Below are positions 11,934 through 13,570 of a stretch of DNA of 13,570 nucleotides, in pieces. Location of the stretch: assembly GCA_030606585.1 (NCBI GenBank), contig JAUWGD010000034.1:1-13570 (forward strand). The letters run 5' to 3'. This stretch comes from Dehalococcoidales bacterium (GTDB lineage: Bacteria > Chloroflexota > Dehalococcoidia > Dehalococcoidales > RBG-16-60-22). The translations under genes were made by a program, and so were the position numbers. Numbering within the stretch: the first letter of the stretch is position 1; each line of letters opens with the position of its first letter. The notes below the pieces were generated by a model. That model was given only the letters and a program-made list of their open reading frames with translations. It ran no database searches and was not told the DNA's origin.

Positions 11934-13364
11934 ATGAGCAATCATCGTAACACAGAAAGCCTCAGGCCGTTTTTCGAGCCGGCAAGTGTTGCCGTTATCG
12001 GCGCCTCGCGGACGCCGGGTAAAGGTGGCTACAACATCATCGAGAACCTGCTCAGACTCGGATATCAGGGGAAGATATACCCGGTTAATCCCCGGGCGAA
12101 GCAGATTCTGGGACTAACGGTTTATCGCGAACTGAAAGACACCCCCGCACCGCCGGAGCTGGCGCTTATAGTGCTGCCGCCTTCGTCAGTTCTGGAGTCA
12201 CTTGAAGAATGTATCGCCAGGGGCGTTAAGGCGGTTATTATCGAGTCCGCCGGTTTCGGAGAGATGGACGAGTCAGGCGCCCGGCTGGAAACGCAGATAG
12301 CCCGGCTGGCCGAACGGGCAGGGATAAGAATCATGGGGCCGAACAGCGTTGGTACCGTTAATCCGGATGCTCACTTCGATGCCAGCCTCGGTCGCCTGAA
12401 CGAGCTCTTTCTCCCCGAGGGTGATATCAGGCCGGGCCCGGTGGGGTTCATCGGACAGACCGGCCTCTTTACCGGTGTCTATCTGCCGTTGATAAACAGT
12501 GAAAACGGTATCAGTAAAATCGCCTGCCTGGGTAATAAATGCGATGTCGATGAAAGCGACATGCTGGAATATTTCGGCGAGGACCCGCAGACAAAAATTA
12601 TCGCCATGTACCTGGAAAGTATCAAGGACGGTCAGCGTTTCCTCGGGTTGAGCCGCAAAATCGTCAGGGAGAAGCCGATAATCGTCTTGAAGTCAGCCGT
12701 CACGGAAGGCGGGGCACAGGCATCGGTAACCCATACCGGCTCCGTGGCCGGAGAGGACCGAATTTATGACGCCGCTTTCCGGCAATCGGGAATCATCAGG
12801 GTGGGCAGGTTCGAGCAGCTCTGGGATGTCGCCAGGGCCTTCGTTTACGCACCGCTGCCGCAGGGGAACCGGGTGGCTATCATCAATCTGGCCGGTTCCG
12901 GTTGCGTTACCGCCGTCGATGCCTGCGTCCGGAACGGACTGAGTATCGCCGAACTGTCGCCGGCCACCAAGGACAAAATAAAGTCCGTCTATCCCGACTG
13001 GTGGAAGGTAAGGAGTCCGGTAGATGTCTGGACGGCCGTCGAGGCCAGCGGCTTCGAGGCGACCTATACCACGGTAAACAGGGCCGTCCTGGAGGATGAC
13101 GGCGTGGATGCGGTCGTGGTGATTATGGCCGCCGTTGACTGGGTGCCCGGTAAGGAAGTGCCCGCCCTGTTTACGGATATCAAGAAGGACTTTCCGCACA
13201 AGCCCATCATGGCCGTCAATCCGCTGGGAGACAGGGGGGTGTATCTGCGGATATGCCGGGGTTTTCAGGAGATAGGCATACCCAGCTATACCGGAGACGA
13301 GGACGCCATAACCTCACTGGCGGCGCTATGCCGCTACCAGCAATACCTCCTTCGTGCCGATTAA
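11934..13364 (+). CDS. ADP-forming acyl-CoA synthetase (acetate-CoA ligase type), alpha subunit only (476 aa)
   Basis: This NDP-forming synthetase alpha chain makes or uses acyl-CoA with ADP/ATP, through a phosphohistidine intermediate. The N-terminal CoA-binding Rossmann domain has VAVIGASRTPGKGGYN (about 19-34) and YPVNP (about 49-53). Next come GPNSVGTVNP (135-144), GNKCDVDESDMLEYF (about 200-214) and THTGSVAGED (His267, probable phosphohistidine). A second ligase-CoA-like domain follows to the end. The ATP-grasp beta domain is absent and none is visible before the window ends. The motif usually reading GPNC here reads GPNS. ATG 11934 is chosen because homology starts at PFFEPASVAVIGAS, GAGAG lies 8 nt upstream and the promoter starts transcription near 11844. 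A frame open back to 11730 overlaps the HTH gene and is not used. O2 indicates control by the upstream HTH protein. Confidence 0.85.
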   Translation: MSNHRNTESLRPFFEPASVAVIGASRTPGKGGYNIIENLLRLGYQGKIYPVNPRAKQILGLTVYRELKDTPAPPELALIVLPPSSVLESLEECIARGVKAVIIESAGFGEMDESGARLETQIARLAERAGIRIMGPNSVGTVNPDAHFDASLGRLNELFLPEGDIRPGPVGFIGQTGLFTGVYLPLINSENGISKIACLGNKCDVDESDMLEYFGEDPQTKIIAMYLESIKDGQRFLGLSRKIVREKPIIVLKSAVTEGGAQASVTHTGSVAGEDRIYDAAFRQSGIIRVGRFEQLWDVARAFVYAPLPQGNRVAIINLAGSGCVTAVDACVRNGLSIAELSPATKDKIKSVYPDWWKVRSPVDVWTAVEASGFEATYTTVNRAVLEDDGVDAVVVIMAAVDWVPGKEVPALFTDIKKDFPHKPIMAVNPLGDRGVYLRICRGFQEIGIPSYTGDEDAITSLAALCRYQQYLLRAD

Positions 13365-13405
13365 CCCCGGGACAGAGACTGAAACTCACATGCGAAAGGG
13401 TGTTT

Positions 13406-13570
13406 ATGCCGGGTACTTTTCCCGAGAGTCGAGTCGTTAAAATGTGGCGGGACCAGCTCCCGGGCAGGACCGACCTGGTGACGGAAGAAGGCGAGCCGGT
13501 CAGGATAGTTTATCCGGGCAGGCTCAATGGCGACCGCGGCGCCGATTATCGGGATGCCGTTATCGCCACC
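13406..13570 (+). CDS. DUF2851 family protein, 3' end cut off by the window
   Basis: The 55 visible residues begin MPGTFPESRVVKMWRDQL. They contain LVTEEGEPVRIVYPGRLN and GDRGADYRDAVIAT, the conserved N-terminal pattern of DUF2851 (a W-x-L helix, T-x-(D/E)-G, then PG-x-x-N-x-D-x-G-x-D-(Y/F)). The family's function is unknown. The start ATG 13406 is supported by GAAAGGG (13394-13400) 5 nt upstream. It follows the acyl-CoA synthetase stop by 41 nt with no terminator, so the two may be cotranscribed and share the O2-controlled promoter. An overlapping ATG at 13390 gives only a 16-codon frame. Confidence 0.75.
   Translation, partial: MPGTFPESRVVKMWRDQLPGRTDLVTEEGEPVRIVYPGRLNGDRGADYRDAVIAT

Overview
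This 13.6 kb window reads as chromosomal DNA of a free-living bacterium. The most likely source is a member of the Chloroflexota, class Dehalococcoidia. The gene content suggests this: a non-exported reductive-dehalogenase-like corrinoid/Fe-S protein, a DUF5714 protein, a DUF2851 protein, an ADP-forming acyl-CoA synthetase alpha chain, and groESL behind a perfect CIRCE element. The assignment is inference from gene families and was not tested by phylogeny. Coding density is high. Three convergent gene pairs overlap at their stop codons.

Layout, left to right. (a) 1-660: the 3' part of queD runs into an oppositely oriented 59-codon Trm112-like zinc protein. A rho-independent terminator and a GC-rich inverted-repeat element follow. 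(b) 660-2333, plus strand: the RdhA/QueG-like Fe-S protein and an HNH endonuclease with its own sigma-70-type promoter. (c) 2327-5497, minus strand: an operon lysA - holB - ricT for lysine/peptidoglycan precursor synthesis, the clamp-loader delta' subunit and the RicT/PSP1 Fe-S RNA-maturation factor. (d) 5692-8331, plus strand: an MFS exporter and an M16 zinc peptidase. The peptidase has a near-consensus promoter overlapped by a perfect palindrome. (e) 8328-11248, minus strand: the DUF5714 protein, then groES-groEL with terminator, promoter and CIRCE. (f) 11249-11534: noncoding, containing a second copy of a GGGGTGAGGTAG-type repeat. (g) 11535-13570, plus strand: an 80-codon XRE-type HTH regulator, an ADP-forming acyl-CoA synthetase alpha subunit, and the start of a DUF2851 gene.

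Most of the window is housekeeping, and I do not see a new multi-gene defence or mobile system. The most interesting signal is regulatory. The promoters of the HTH gene and of the adjacent acyl-CoA synthetase gene carry the same palindrome, TACAC-N6-GTGTA, at exactly the same offset from both promoter boxes. This suggests a compact local repressor/operator circuit. Two genes, the Trm112-like gene and the HTH gene, also have a -10 box exactly 6 nt from their ATG, which predicts leaderless mRNAs.
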